Shown: positions 24,901 through 34,705 of the stretch, in pieces
Layout: each line of letters begins with the position of its first letter
Numbering within the stretch: the first letter of the stretch is position 1
DNA from: Oceanimonas aquatica
GTDB lineage: Bacteria > Pseudomonadota > Gammaproteobacteria > Enterobacterales > Aeromonadaceae
Length of the DNA: 55,525 bases
Direction of reading: 5' to 3'
Assembly: GCF_030732065.1 (NCBI RefSeq)
Contig: NZ_JAVBHX010000013.1
Span: forward strand, 1-55,525
The notes under the pieces: model-generated
Database searches by the model: none
Told to the model about the DNA's origin: nothing
What the model saw: the letters and a program-made list of their open reading frames with translations, nothing else
Program-made: the position numbers and the translations under genes

Positions 24901-26237
24901 AACGCAAGGCCAGAATACTGCTGGTGGACGACGATGCCAGCCTGCTGAAATTGCTGGGGCTTCGGCTGCGCAGTGAAGGTTTTGAGGTGGCCACCGCCAC
25001 CTCCGGGGCCGAGGCGCTGGAATGGCTGGAACAGGAACGCCCCGACCTGGTGCTGAGCGATTTGAAAATGGACGGCATGGACGGCCTGGCGCTGTTCGAC
25101 CGTATTCAGCGCCAGCACGTGGGCCTGCCGGTGGTGATCATGACCGCCCACGGCTCCATTACCGATGCGGTCTCCGCCACCCGCTCCGGAGTATTCGGCT
25201 TTCTCACCAAGCCCATCGACAAGGAAGCCCTGCGCCGCACCATCAACGAGGCGCTGGCGGTGTCGCTGCCGGCCTTTGAGGACGACTGGCAACACGACAT
25301 GCTCACCCGCAGCCCGGCCATGACCGGGGTGCTGGAGCAGGCCCGGCGCATCGCTCCCCTCGACATCAGTGTGCTGATCACCGGCCCCGCCGGCGCCGGC
25401 AAGGAGCTGATGGCCCGCACGCTGCACCAGGCCAGCCCGCGCCGGGATCATCCCTTTATGGTGCTCAGTTGCGGCGCCCTGACCGAGCCGCTGCTGGAAT
25501 CGGAGCTGTTCGGCCATGTTAAAGGGGCCTTTGACGGCGCCGTCTCGGATCATGCCGGCGCCCTGGTGACCGCCGCCGGCGGCACCCTGCTGCTGGAAGA
25601 GGTCGACGAGCTGCCGCCCCGGCTGCAGGCCCGGCTGCTGGGTGTGCTGGAACAGCAGGAAGTCCGTCCTCAGGGGGGCAGCCACAGCATCAAGACCGAT
25701 GTGCGGGTGCTGTCGGCGACCAGCCGCGACATGGTGGAGGCCATGGAGCAGGGACGTTTTCGGGAAGACTTGTTCTACCGTCTGAACGTGGTCAACCTGG
25801 CGCTGCCGGCACTGAAGGAGCGGCCGGAAGACATTCCCCTGCTGGCGCGGCATTTTCTGGAGCAAATTCGAAAGCGGCAGACCACCCAGGTAACCGGCTT
25901 TGCCCCCGAGGCCCTGGCGTTGCTGGCGGCGGCGCAGTGGCCGGGCAATGTACGCGAGCTGCTTAACCTGGTAGAGCAGGCGGTGGCCATGGCATCGGCG
26001 CCGGTGATTGGCGTTCAGCTGGTGGAAACCCTGTTGTCCGGCAGCGACGAGCAGTTTCCCACCTTTAACGAGGCCCGGGCCGAATTTGAGCGCATGTATC
26101 TGAACAAGGTGCTGCGCATGACCGAGGGCAATGTTACTCAGGCGGCCAGCCTGGCCGGGCGCAACCGCACCGACTTCTACAAGCTGCTCAGCCGCCACGG
26201 CATAGAAGCTGGCGCCTTTAAACGCAAGGAAGACTGA
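24897..26237 (+). CDS. glrR: GlrR/QseF-type response regulator with atypical sigma-54 motif
   Basis: A 446-residue protein: receiver (phospho-Asp in [15 protein letters not shown] in [10 protein letters not shown]), AAA+ domain, and Fis-type HTH ([25 protein letters not shown]). Walker A is GPAGAGKE, and the arginine-finger region is [16 protein letters not shown]. The sigma-54 contact motif reads GAFDGA rather than GAFTGA, and the Walker B region reads [13 protein letters not shown] instead of the usual GGTLFLDE. Whether it still opens sigma-54 promoters is doubtful. It overlaps qseG by ATGA. Confidence 0.92.
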   Translation: MKRKARILLVDDDASLLKLLGLRLRSEGFEVATATSGAEALEWLEQERPDLVLSDLKMDGMDGLALFDRIQRQHVGLPVVIMTAHGSITDAVSATRSGVFGFLTKPIDKEALRRTINEALAVSLPAFEDDWQHDMLTRSPAMTGVLEQARRIAPLDISVLITGPAGAGKELMARTLHQASPRRDHPFMVLSCGALTEPLLESELFGHVKGAFDGAVSDHAGALVTAAGGTLLLEEVDELPPRLQARLLGVLEQQEVRPQGGSHSIKTDVRVLSATSRDMVEAMEQGRFREDLFYRLNVVNLALPALKERPEDIPLLARHFLEQIRKRQTTQVTGFAPEALALLAAAQWPGNVRELLNLVEQAVAMASAPVIGVQLVETLLSGSDEQFPTFNEARAEFERMYLNKVLRMTEGNVTQAASLAGRNRTDFYKLLSRHGIEAGAFKRKED

Positions 26238-26296
26238 CGAAAGTTTTTTGGGGTTGTGCCGTTCTTTTTTGCAAAGCTACGTCCACGGGAGTTTTC

Positions 26297-27307
26297 ATGC
26301 GTATCAAGGTCAGAAAAAAGTCGGAGCTCAAGGAGCACCAGGTTACACCTGAAGGCGTGTACCACCAGCGCCGGCGAATCGTGCAGGGCCTGGGGCTGGG
26401 CGCTGCCGCACTCAGTCTGCCTGCCGGCGCCAATGTGCTCAGCAACCTGCTGGGCAAGGAAGAAACCGCTGCGCCGTCGAGCCGGATGCCGCTGACTTTT
26501 GAGCGCCCCGAGGCCTACCAGCCGGCGCTGACGCCCACCGCCGAGAAGGTGGCCACCAGTTACAACAACTTTTACGAGTTCGGCACCGACAAGTCGGATC
26601 CGCTGCGCTATTCCCAGGGGCTGCAAACCCGGCCCTGGACCATAGAAATCGACGGTGAGGTGGACAAGCCACAGACCATCGATGTGTGGGCCTGGCTGGA
26701 GAAACAGCAGCTGGAAGAGCGAATTTACCGCCATCGTTGTGTGGAAGCCTGGTCCATGGTCATTCCCTGGCTGGGCGTGCCCCTGGCCAATATCATCAAG
26801 GCCGCCAACCCCACGTCAAAGGCCAAATACGTAGCCTTTGAAACCCTTTACGATCCAGAGCAGATGCGCGGTCAGGCGTCACGGTTTGTGGGCGGTGGCA
26901 TCGATTATCCCTATGTGGAAGGCCTGCGTATCGACGAGGCCATGAACCCCCTCAGCCTGCTGGTGGTGGGCATGTACGGCAAGACCCTGCCCAACCAGAA
27001 CGGCGCCCCGGTGCGGCTGGTGGTGCCCTGGAAATACGGCTTCAAGGGCATCAAGTCGATCGTGCGCATCACCCTTACCGAACGTCAGCCGCCCTGCACC
27101 TGGAATCAGCTGGCTTCTTACGAGTATGGCTTCTACGCCAATGTGAACCCGAACGTGGATCACCCCCGCTGGAGCCAGGCCAGCGAGCGGGTGATCGGTG
27201 AAGGCGGCCTGTTCGGCAGCCAGCGCCAGCCCACCCTGATGTTTAACGGCTACGAAGAAGAAGTGGCCTCGCTCTATGCCGGCATGGATCTGAGGAAGTT
27301 CTACTGA
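26297..27307 (+). CDS. msrP: Periplasmic methionine sulfoxide reductase, Mo-cofactor subunit
   Basis: A 336-residue molybdoenzyme. A twin-arginine signal is present ([18 protein letters not shown]). The Mo-cofactor domain contains [19 protein letters not shown], the Mo-ligating Cys in [15 protein letters not shown] and [19 protein letters not shown]. MsrP reduces protein methionine sulfoxides in the periplasm using electrons from MsrQ. ACGGGAG precedes the ATG. Its stop overlaps the msrQ start by one base. Confidence 0.97.
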   Translation: MRIKVRKKSELKEHQVTPEGVYHQRRRIVQGLGLGAAALSLPAGANVLSNLLGKEETAAPSSRMPLTFERPEAYQPALTPTAEKVATSYNNFYEFGTDKSDPLRYSQGLQTRPWTIEIDGEVDKPQTIDVWAWLEKQQLEERIYRHRCVEAWSMVIPWLGVPLANIIKAANPTSKAKYVAFETLYDPEQMRGQASRFVGGGIDYPYVEGLRIDEAMNPLSLLVVGMYGKTLPNQNGAPVRLVVPWKYGFKGIKSIVRITLTERQPPCTWNQLASYEYGFYANVNPNVDHPRWSQASERVIGEGGLFGSQRQPTLMFNGYEEEVASLYAGMDLRKFY

Positions 27308-27903
27308 TGCGGATTGACGCCACTCGCCTGCGCCGGCTGCGGGTGCTGGTGCACGGCCTGGCGGTGCTGCCGCTGCTGTGGTTGCCCTGGGGCTTTGCCG
27401 CGGGCCATTTCAGTGCCGATCCCGTGCCCGAACTGCTGCATTATCTGGGCATCTGGGCATTGCGCCTGCTGCTGCTGACCCTGTGTATTTCCCCGCTGGC
27501 CAAACGCTTTCGTCTCGGCCCCCTGGTACGGCTGCGCCGGGCGGTGGGGCTCTGGTGTTTCACCTACGCCAGCCTGCATCTGGTGGCCTGGGTACTGCTG
27601 GACCTGCAACTGGCCTGGGGGCTGATTGGCGAGGAGATCGTCGAACGCGGCTTTATCACCCTGGGAATGGCGTCCTGGGCGGTACTGTTGTTGCTGGCCA
27701 TCACCTCCACTCAGGGCTGGCAACGCCGCCTGGGCCGGCGCTGGCAAACACTGCACAACTGGATTTACCCCACGGTACTGGTGGTGTGCGTGCACTTCTG
27801 GTGGTCGGTCAAATCTGGCTGGATAGAGCCCCTTATCTACCTGCTGGTGGGGCTGTCTCTGTTGTCCCTGCGCCGGGACCGGCTCACCCGCTTGTTTCGG
27901 TGA
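27307..27903 (+). CDS. msrQ: MsrQ haem-binding membrane subunit
   Basis: A 198-residue membrane protein of the ferric-reductase-like family. Segments such as LRVLVHGLAVLPLLWLPWGF and GLWCFTYASLHLVAWVLLDL carry haem-ligand histidines. HNWIYPTVLVVCVHFWW is another conserved helix. It passes electrons from the quinone pool to MsrP. Start overlaps msrP stop (TGATG), so the pair is translationally coupled. Confidence 0.95.
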   Translation: MRIDATRLRRLRVLVHGLAVLPLLWLPWGFAAGHFSADPVPELLHYLGIWALRLLLLTLCISPLAKRFRLGPLVRLRRAVGLWCFTYASLHLVAWVLLDLQLAWGLIGEEIVERGFITLGMASWAVLLLLAITSTQGWQRRLGRRWQTLHNWIYPTVLVVCVHFWWSVKSGWIEPLIYLLVGLSLLSLRRDRLTRLFR

Positions 27904-27965
27904 TGCATTGGCGGTTTTCCGTTACACTGGCGGCCGTTAATTTTTCTGCCACCATGGAGTAACCG

Positions 27966-28427
27966 ATGGATGATCAACTGTGGGCCCTGTGTTTTCTCGA
28001 TGAGGGAGTGGCACTGTCCATCATCAGCCGCAAGGAAACCCGTTGCCAGTGGCTGGCCGGTGAAAACCAGGCCAAGGAATTCATCCTGACCGACTACCTG
28101 CACCATGTGGCCGAGCTGGGCGAGCTGGACCCGGATCAGCACATTGCCGCCCGGGAGCGCTTTGAACTGCTGATGGAGCAATACCCGGATCCCCAGGTGC
28201 TCACCGAATACCTCAACGATCTGACCTCCGGTCTGACCCGTATCATCTGGTTTGGCCCGCTGCATGCTCTGGCCGAGGAGTATTCCGACTTTGCCCTGGC
28301 CCTGCGCGCTCACTACTGGGACGAATACGGCGAAGGGGACGAAGATCCGGTGACCCCGGTGCCCGAAGCCGACTGGCCCTACCTGGTGGAAGCCATGGAC
28401 GACTTTCTGCTGAACGAGGATTACTGA
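27966..28427 (+). CDS. Acidic conserved-type protein of unknown function
   Basis: A 153-residue soluble protein, strongly acidic in its C-terminal half (HYWDEYGEGDEDPV, EAMDDFLLNEDY). I do not recognise a family. An N-terminal IISRKETRCQWLAGENQAKEF segment is followed by helices. Its own ATG lies after GGAGTAACC, 62 bp past msrQ. Located between msrPQ and topB on the same strand. Codon use looks native. Function not inferred. Confidence 0.75.
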   Translation: MDDQLWALCFLDEGVALSIISRKETRCQWLAGENQAKEFILTDYLHHVAELGELDPDQHIAARERFELLMEQYPDPQVLTEYLNDLTSGLTRIIWFGPLHALAEEYSDFALALRAHYWDEYGEGDEDPVTPVPEADWPYLVEAMDDFLLNEDY

Positions 28428-28599
28428 GCCGTTTTTCTTCCCAGGCAATAGAGGTCTCTGGGAGAGGACGGAGTGAATGTGCTTCAGCGACCGTCATATG
28501 CCATGGATGGCATGTGCCGAGCGCCACAGGGAAGTGCTTGCAGCGTGTCGGTGGAGTACTCACTCTGGCCGATGGTCACCTTGCTATCAGACGATCCGC

Positions 28600-30516
28600 A
28601 TGATTCTTTATATCGCCGAAAAACCCAGCCTGGCCCGGGCCATGGCCGAGGTCTTGCCCAAGCCTCAGCAAAAGGGCGACGGCTTTATTCGCCTGGCCAA
28701 CGGCGACGTGGTGACCTGGTGCATCGGTCACCTGCTGGAGCAGGCCGAGCCCGATGCCTACGATCCCGCCTTCAAGCAATGGCGGCGCGAACACCTGCCC
28801 ATCATTCCCGACGACTGGAAGCTGGTGGCCAAACCCAAAACCAAAAAGCAGCTTTCGGTACTCAAAAAACTGCTGAAAGACGCCGACACCATAGTGCATG
28901 CCGGCGATCCGGACCGGGAAGGCCAGCTGCTTGTGGACGAGGTCATCAGCTACTGCAAGGTGCCCGCCACCCGGCGTAACGGCGTACAGCGTTGTCTGAT
29001 CAGCGATCTCAACCCGGCGGCGGTGAAAAAATCCCTGGCCGCGCTCAGACCCAATACCGACTTCGTGCCGCTGTCGGTCTCGGCCCTTGCCCGATCCCGG
29101 GCCGACTGGCTCTACGGCATCAACATGACCCGGCTCTGTACCCTGGCCGGGCGCAGCACCGGCTATAACGGCGTGCTCTCGGTGGGCCGGGTGCAGACGC
29201 CGGTGCTGGGGCTGGTAGTACGTAGAGACAGAGACATCGCCGACTTTCAGCCCAAGCCCTTTTATGAGGTGCTGGCACTGCTGCAAACCGAGGGCGACGA
29301 ACAGTTTTGTGCCAAGTGGCAGCCCAGTGAGGCCTGCCAGCCCTGGCAGGACGAAGAGGGCAGGGTGCTGTCCCGGGCGCTTGCCGACAACGTGATTCGC
29401 CGCATTACCGGTCAGCCGGGGAAAGTGCTGGCTGCCGACAATAAGCGCCAGCGCATACCACCGCCGCTGCCCTATAACCTGTCGGCACTGCAGATCGACG
29501 CGGCCCGCCGCTTTGGTCTCAGCGCCAAGCAGGTGCTGGACCTGTGTCAGGGGCTCTATGAGCGCCACAAGCTGATCACCTACCCCCGTTCCGACAACCG
29601 TTATCTGCCCGCCGAGCACTTCGGCCAGGGGCCAGCGGTGCTGGCGGCCATTGCGGCCGTCTGTCCGGCCCTGGCACCGGCAGTGAAGCAGGCCGACACC
29701 GGCATTCGCGGCCGGGCCTGGAACGACAGCAAGGTGGAAGCCCACCACGCCATTATTCCCACCACCCGCAAAACCGACGGTGCCCGGCTGTCCGGCAGCG
29801 AGAGGCAAATCTACGAGCTGATCGCCCGCCAGTACGCGGCCCAGTTCTACCCTCACCAGGAGCTGGACGAAAAAAAGCTGGAAGTGGAGATTGCCGGCGG
29901 CCGCTTTGTGGCCAAGGCACGGCAACAGCGAGTGGCGGGCTGGAAGGCGCTGTTTGCGCAGAGTAAGGAGGATGAGCAGCAGGACGACGAGTTGCAATCC
30001 CGGCTGCCGGCGCTGAAGGTGGGGGATACGGTGCAGTGCCTGCAGGGCGAGCTGCAGGAAAAGCAGACTCAGCCTCCCCGGCCTTTTACCGACGCCACCC
30101 TGCTCTCGGCCATGACCCACATTGCCCGTTATGTCACCGACGCCGAGCTTAAAAAAATTCTGCGGGACACCGACGGCCTGGGCACCGAAGCGACCCGGGC
30201 GGGCATTATCGAGCTGCTGTTCAGCCGCGGTTTTCTTGAGCGCCGGGGCCGGCAAATTCATGCCACCGAAGCGGGAAGCCGGCTGATCGACAGTCTGCCC
30301 GAGTCTGCCACCACCCCCGACATGACCGCCCGCTGGGAGGCGGTGCTGGATGCCATTAGCCGCAAGCAGGCGGGCTATCGCCAGTTTATGGACGAATTAC
30401 AGGGGCAGTTGCCCGGCCTGATTGACAGCGTTCGCCCCGACGCCTTTCGCGGCCTGCAGGGCGGCAAGCCACCCCGCAAACGCAAGGGGGCACTCCGGCG
30501 TCGGGCCAGAACCTGA
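28600..30516 (+). CDS. topB: DNA topoisomerase III
   Basis: A 638-residue type IA topoisomerase. The Toprim domain starts at [14 protein letters not shown] and includes [16 protein letters not shown]. The active-site tyrosine lies in [25 protein letters not shown] and [18 protein letters not shown] are family hallmarks. The C-terminal tail is basic ([13 protein letters not shown]). The ATG at 28600 is chosen by homology, since TopB begins M(R/I)L(Y/F)IAEKPS; there is no strong ribosome site. It decatenates DNA and removes negative supercoils. Confidence 0.95.
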   Translation: MILYIAEKPSLARAMAEVLPKPQQKGDGFIRLANGDVVTWCIGHLLEQAEPDAYDPAFKQWRREHLPIIPDDWKLVAKPKTKKQLSVLKKLLKDADTIVHAGDPDREGQLLVDEVISYCKVPATRRNGVQRCLISDLNPAAVKKSLAALRPNTDFVPLSVSALARSRADWLYGINMTRLCTLAGRSTGYNGVLSVGRVQTPVLGLVVRRDRDIADFQPKPFYEVLALLQTEGDEQFCAKWQPSEACQPWQDEEGRVLSRALADNVIRRITGQPGKVLAADNKRQRIPPPLPYNLSALQIDAARRFGLSAKQVLDLCQGLYERHKLITYPRSDNRYLPAEHFGQGPAVLAAIAAVCPALAPAVKQADTGIRGRAWNDSKVEAHHAIIPTTRKTDGARLSGSERQIYELIARQYAAQFYPHQELDEKKLEVEIAGGRFVAKARQQRVAGWKALFAQSKEDEQQDDELQSRLPALKVGDTVQCLQGELQEKQTQPPRPFTDATLLSAMTHIARYVTDAELKKILRDTDGLGTEATRAGIIELLFSRGFLERRGRQIHATEAGSRLIDSLPESATTPDMTARWEAVLDAISRKQAGYRQFMDELQGQLPGLIDSVRPDAFRGLQGGKPPRKRKGALRRRART

Positions 30517-30557
30517 TACTGCTATGCTTAGGCTTTACTCTCAGCGGAAAAGCCTGC

Positions 30558-31625
30558 ATGAAACCCTGCCTGCCCCTTCTGTTGATGTCATTGTTGCTGG
30601 CCGGCTGCGGCATGAGCGCCGGCCAGCAACAACAGGCCGCCTATGCGGCACGACTGTCCGGTGACGACACCACCGCCTTTGACTACTATCGCGAGGCTGC
30701 CGCCAGCGCCGAGCAACCCGAAGCCCGCTACCAGCTGGCGCAAATGTATCTGGAAGGGCGGGGCACGGCGCAAAACACCGCCGAGGCCATTGACTGGCTG
30801 ACGCGGCTGAGCGACAGCGGCGAGCCAAAGTGGCAGTCCCGGGCACACCGACTGTTGGGAGAAATTTATGCCGGTGAGCACGATCCGGCGGTGCGCGATG
30901 CAAGGCAGGCTGCGCAGCATTTTGCCGCCTGTGCCGCTCTGGGCGATGACGACTGTGTGCGCCGCCAGGCGCTGCTGACACCGCCCCGGCTGCAGCTGGT
31001 CAGCGGGCCGGGACCGGCAGTGACGGCCGCCGGGCTGTATGATCAGCGCGGCCCCGCCGTGTACAAGGTGGTGGTGTATGAGCAGCTGGGGGCGGGGCTG
31101 GAGCCCTTGAGCCTGGGCTCGGCGGTGGCCATCGACCCTTACCGGGCGGTGACCAGTTATCACCTGGTGGCCGAAGGCGGCGTGCCGGTTAGCATCAGCC
31201 GAAATGGCCAGCAGCCGGTGCGGGAAGCGGACATCATGGTATGGCGGGTGCTGTATACGGATGCGGCGCGGGATCTGGCGCTGCTGACCCTGGAAGACGG
31301 GCGCCGGCTGGAATATACGCAGCGGGCGCGCTCCGTTGAGCAGTTGCAAGTGGGGGACAGGGTCTTTGCTATCGGCTCTCCGGCGGGGCTCGACAAAACC
31401 CTGACCGAAGGGATTGTTTCCGCCCGGCGCAATCAGCAAGGGGTACGGGTGATCCAGACCACGGCCCCCATCAGCTACGGCTCTTCCGGCGGTGGTCTGT
31501 TTGATGAAAGTGGCAACCTGGTGGGCATTACCACCAAGGGCGTGACCGCCTGGGGCAACTTCAACTTTGCCGTGGCCGCCGACGAAGTGCAGGCCTTTCT
31601 GGCGGAAAGTGCCGCTCCTCAGTAG
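30558..31625 (+). CDS. Lipoprotein with Sel1/TPR repeats fused to trypsin-like (S1C) protease domain
   Basis: A 355-residue predicted lipoprotein. Lipobox LLLAGC places Cys at about residue 17. Residues about 25-135 hold Sel1/TPR-like repeats (ARYQLAQMYLEGRGTAQN, AHRLLGEIYAGEHDPAVRDARQA). Residues about 160-350 form a trypsin-like fold with a full triad: His in VTSYHLVAEG, Asp in ARDLALLTLE, Ser in YGSSGGGLFDESG. No PDZ domain is present, unlike DegP. The arrangement suggests a peptide- or partner-binding scaffold anchored with a protease. Overlaps the convergent nitrilase-type gene by 7 bp. Confidence 0.85.
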   Translation: MKPCLPLLLMSLLLAGCGMSAGQQQQAAYAARLSGDDTTAFDYYREAAASAEQPEARYQLAQMYLEGRGTAQNTAEAIDWLTRLSDSGEPKWQSRAHRLLGEIYAGEHDPAVRDARQAAQHFAACAALGDDDCVRRQALLTPPRLQLVSGPGPAVTAAGLYDQRGPAVYKVVVYEQLGAGLEPLSLGSAVAIDPYRAVTSYHLVAEGGVPVSISRNGQQPVREADIMVWRVLYTDAARDLALLTLEDGRRLEYTQRARSVEQLQVGDRVFAIGSPAGLDKTLTEGIVSARRNQQGVRVIQTTAPISYGSSGGGLFDESGNLVGITTKGVTAWGNFNFAVAADEVQAFLAESAAPQ

Positions 31626-32485
31626 TCCAGCTGGCCGTCCCAGTCCCTGTGGTTGAATACCTGCCCCTGAGTACGCACGGTTTCCAGCGCATCCAGATCC
31701 AGTGTCGCCACCACCCAGCCGGGCTGGTCGGCGTCACCCATCACCAGAATGCCGTCGTCGGGATAGCCATAGTCCACCGGGGTGTAGATGGCGGCGCGGC
31801 CGGTGTTGATGTCTACCGCTTCCGACCAGGGAGCCTGACCTATGGTGGGGGACTGGGCTACAAAACACTGGTTTTCCAGTGACCGCGCCTGACTGCCGAT
31901 GCGCACCCGGTTAAAGCCGGCTTCGGTGTCGGTGCAGCTGGGTACCAGCACAAGCCGGGCGCCGGCTTCCACCTGACGGCGCACGATCAGTGGAAACTCG
32001 CTGTCGTAGCAGACCGCCACTCCCACCTTGCCAAAGGCGGTATCGAGCACCCTAATGTCATCGCCGGCGCTGATGTGCCACTGCTCTTTCTCAAAGCGGG
32101 TCATCTGCAGCTTGTCCTGCCAGTCGTGGCTGCCGTCCGGGCGAAACAGGTAGGCCCGGTTCACGAAGCGGCCGTCGGCAAGGTGCACCGGAATGGTGCC
32201 GGCCAGAATATGCAGGCCGTGTCGCCGTGCCCGCTGGGAGAAGAACTCCATAAAGTCCGGCAACAGGGTTTGCATGGCCTCGAGCTGGGCGCTGAGGCTG
32301 CGGTAAACCGGCTCGTCAAACAGCGAGGCCAGCTCCATGGAAAAGTACTCGGGCAGCAGCAGGAAGTTGGCCCCTCGCTCAAGAGCCTCGGCCAGCAACC
32401 GGTCCAGCTTGCGTTCAAAGGCGGGCCAGCTGCCGAGAAAGTCGATGGAATACTGGGCGCAAGCCAGCACCAGAGGCTGAGTCAT
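31619..32485 (-). CDS. Carbon-nitrogen hydrolase (nitrilase superfamily)
   Basis: A 288-residue enzyme with the Glu-Lys-Cys triad: E in FLLLPEYFSME, K in DKLQMTRFEKEQW, C in GVAVCYDSEFPLI. It probably hydrolyses a small amide or nitrile. The ATG at 32485 is chosen since GGAG lies upstream and it overlaps the stop of the GNAT gene by ATGA. Third gene of a tightly coupled trio (SnoaL-like, GNAT, this). Substrate not visible. Confidence 0.88.
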   Translation of the reverse strand: MTQPLVLACAQYSIDFLGSWPAFERKLDRLLAEALERGANFLLLPEYFSMELASLFDEPVYRSLSAQLEAMQTLLPDFMEFFSQRARRHGLHILAGTIPVHLADGRFVNRAYLFRPDGSHDWQDKLQMTRFEKEQWHISAGDDIRVLDTAFGKVGVAVCYDSEFPLIVRRQVEAGARLVLVPSCTDTEAGFNRVRIGSQARSLENQCFVAQSPTIGQAPWSEAVDINTGRAAIYTPVDYGYPDDGILVMGDADQPGWVVATLDLDALETVRTQGQVFNHRDWDGQLDY

Positions 32486-33081
32486 TGAGACGTCTCCAGA
32501 GGTTTCAGATAAAACTGCATGGGCTTGGCGGTTTCCTCGGACTGATCCCTGTCCTTCCAGCAAAACCGGGTAAGCAGCCCGGGTTCCGGATAATAGCCGA
32601 AGCGGGCCCAGATATCGGTCAGCGGCCGGTAATTGGCGGGCTTTAACGGGTGATGCTCTGGGCGCACCACGGCGCAGAACACGGCAGTGTCAAAGCCCAG
32701 GGTGCGCGCGTGTTGCTCGCGGCCTTCAAAAAAACGTCGGTACAGCCCTCGTCCCCGGTACTCGGGCAGCAGCACCGATTCGGCACAGTAGAAAATGCGG
32801 GTCTCGTTGAGCCCGGCGGCGGCAAAGGGGGCGCGGAACTCGGCCACTTCCTCGGCCAGGGGCAGACCGGTAGACGCCCCCACTACCCGGTTGCCATCCA
32901 GGGCCAACACGCAAATGCTGCGCGCGCACCGAGTGTAGGTGGCGAGATAGTCCATCTCGTAGTCCAGACTGCCGTCGTAGAGATAGGGAAAGTCCCGGAA
33001 CACGCGAATACGCAGTTCGGCCAGCTCGTTCAGCCAGGGAATGATCTGCTCACCGGTGACTGTTTCAATACGCAGGGTCAT
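32482..33081 (-). CDS. GNAT-family N-acetyltransferase
   Basis: A 199-residue acetyltransferase. The acetyl-CoA motif A is YCAESVLLPEYRGRGLYRRFF (Q/R-x-x-G-x-G/A as YRGRGL). N-terminal ETVTGEQIIPWLNELAELRI is typical of this GNAT subgroup. Both ends overlap neighbours by the 4-base ATGA type, so synthesis is coupled. It may acetylate the substrate or product of the adjacent amidase. Substrate unknown. Confidence 0.87.
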   Translation of the reverse strand: MTLRIETVTGEQIIPWLNELAELRIRVFRDFPYLYDGSLDYEMDYLATYTRCARSICVLALDGNRVVGASTGLPLAEEVAEFRAPFAAAGLNETRIFYCAESVLLPEYRGRGLYRRFFEGREQHARTLGFDTAVFCAVVRPEHHPLKPANYRPLTDIWARFGYYPEPGLLTRFCWKDRDQSEETAKPMQFYLKPLETSQ

Positions 33082-33488
33082 TGGCTGACCTGGGCAATCC
33101 AGTCGTTGAGGTTGTAGTAGTTGCTGATGCGCGCCACCTTGTTGTCTTTAATCTCGAAAAAGGCACCGGCGGGCAGGCGGTAGCGCTGGCCGGCGGCCTC
33201 GGGCAGGCCCGGGTCTGTGCTTTGGTATTCGCCGAGTACCACGAACTCGGCGGCAGCCCGGTCGCCGGCGGCGTTCACCATGATCACCATGTCTACCAGT
33301 TGCTCTTTATAGTGGCGGTTCATGCGTTCCATAAAGGCGGCAAAGGCGGCCTTGCCGGTCTCGCGTCCGCCCTGGTTGATATCGTGTACCACGCCCTCGG
33401 TCAGCAGGCCAAGAAAGGTGGTCATGTCGCCTTCGTTAAAGGCGCGGTAATAGCATTGGATCAGTTGTTCGCTTTGGGCTTGGCTCAT
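33078..33488 (-). CDS. SnoaL-like / ketosteroid-isomerase-related protein
   Basis: A 136-residue NTF2-fold protein. Markers are EQLIQCYYRAFNEGDMTTFLGLL, VHDINQGGRETGKAAFAAFM and FFEIKDNKVARISNYYNLNDW. Such proteins often act as small isomerases, cyclases or binding modules. The second ATG (33488) is chosen because AGGAG lies upstream. First gene of the trio, overlapping the GNAT gene by ATGA; divergent from murB. Confidence 0.85.
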   Translation of the reverse strand: MSQAQSEQLIQCYYRAFNEGDMTTFLGLLTEGVVHDINQGGRETGKAAFAAFMERMNRHYKEQLVDMVIMVNAAGDRAAAEFVVLGEYQSTDPGLPEAAGQRYRLPAGAFFEIKDNKVARISNYYNLNDWIAQVSQ

Positions 33489-33676
33489 GGTGTTGGCTCC
33501 TGATGACATCCGGTGTCGATTTCAGGGCAAAACGCCATCTGAGGCAAGAGCATGACCGCCATGGTCGTGGTAAATCACTTTTACTGGCGAGCAATAACGG
33601 TGTCATTTCGCCGCTGGTTAACCCCGCCGGCGTCTTGGGGTACACTGGCCCGGCATTTTTTCAGGACACAAACACC

Positions 33677-34705
33677 ATGCCGAGCAATGCCCATTCCCTT
33701 TTTCCCTTTAATACCTTTGGTCTGGAACAGGCCGCCGATGAGGTGGTCATTCTGCACCACAGAGATCAACTGGCGCAGCTCGCTCAGTTTGCCGGGTCAC
33801 GGCTGGTGGTGGGCGAGGGCTCCAATCTGCTGTTTACTTCCTCCTTTAAGGGGCAGGTGCTGGTGAACCGGCTCAAGGGCATATCCGTGACCGAAACCGA
33901 GGACGCCTGGCGAGTTACCGTGCAGGGTGGTGAAAACTGGCATGAGCTGGTGTGTTATTGCCTGGAGCACGGCATGCTGGGGCTGGAGAACCTGGCGCTG
34001 ATCCCGGGCACCGCCGGGGCGGCGCCCATTCAGAATATTGGTGCCTACGGCGTGGAGCTATCCCGTTTCTGCGAGCAAGTGGAAAGCTATAACTGGCACA
34101 GCGGCGAGATCCACGTCTGGCCGGCGAACGAGTGTGCCTTTGGCTACCGCGACAGTGTGTTCAAGCATGGTGCCCGGGAGCATCTGATCCTCAGCATTAC
34201 CCTGCGTCTGCCCAAGGCCTGGCAGCCGGTGCTGGGGTATGGCCCGCTGGCAGAGCTGGGCGACCATGCCACGGCCCGGCAAGTGTTTGAGCAAGTGTGC
34301 GCCACCCGTCGCGCCAAGCTGCCCGATCCTGCCGAGCTCGGTAATGCCGGCAGCTTCTTCAAAAACCCCAAGGTCAGTCAGGCTCAGGGTGAGGCATTGA
34401 AACAGGCCTGGCCCGGCTTGCCGCTGTACCCGGCCGAAGGCGGTTTGGTGAAGCTGGCCGCCGGCTGGCTGATCGACCAGGCCGGGCTCAAGGGCACCGT
34501 CGTGGGCGGTGCCGCCGTACACCAGCAGCAGGCCCTGGTGCTGGTTAACCGGGGCGGCGCCACCGCCGAAGACATATTGCGGCTGGCGGAGCTGGTGCGG
34601 GAGCGGGTCAACGACCACTTTGGCGTGGTGCTGGAGCCGGAGGTGCGCATGATAGGCCCGCAGGGTGAAACCCACCTGGACGAGGCGCTGGCATGTCTGA
34701 ACTGA
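33677..34705 (+). CDS. murB: UDP-N-acetylenolpyruvoylglucosamine reductase
   Basis: A 342-residue FAD enzyme of peptidoglycan synthesis (type I MurB). Signatures are SRLVVGEGSNLLFT, LENLALIPGTAGAAPIQNIGAYG, FGYRDSVFK, GNAGSFFKNP (catalytic Ser) and a catalytic Glu in VLEPEVRMIG. It reduces UDP-GlcNAc-enolpyruvate with NADPH. The ATG at 33677 (after AGGA) matches the family N-terminus. It overlaps birA by 13 bp. Confidence 0.97.
   Translation: MPSNAHSLFPFNTFGLEQAADEVVILHHRDQLAQLAQFAGSRLVVGEGSNLLFTSSFKGQVLVNRLKGISVTETEDAWRVTVQGGENWHELVCYCLEHGMLGLENLALIPGTAGAAPIQNIGAYGVELSRFCEQVESYNWHSGEIHVWPANECAFGYRDSVFKHGAREHLILSITLRLPKAWQPVLGYGPLAELGDHATARQVFEQVCATRRAKLPDPAELGNAGSFFKNPKVSQAQGEALKQAWPGLPLYPAEGGLVKLAAGWLIDQAGLKGTVVGGAAVHQQQALVLVNRGGATAEDILRLAELVRERVNDHFGVVLEPEVRMIGPQGETHLDEALACLN

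Noticed and set aside
28428..28599. Possible N-terminal extension of topB beginning at 28477
   Set aside because: The added 41 residues do not resemble TopB, and the enzyme begins normally at the ATG at 28600.
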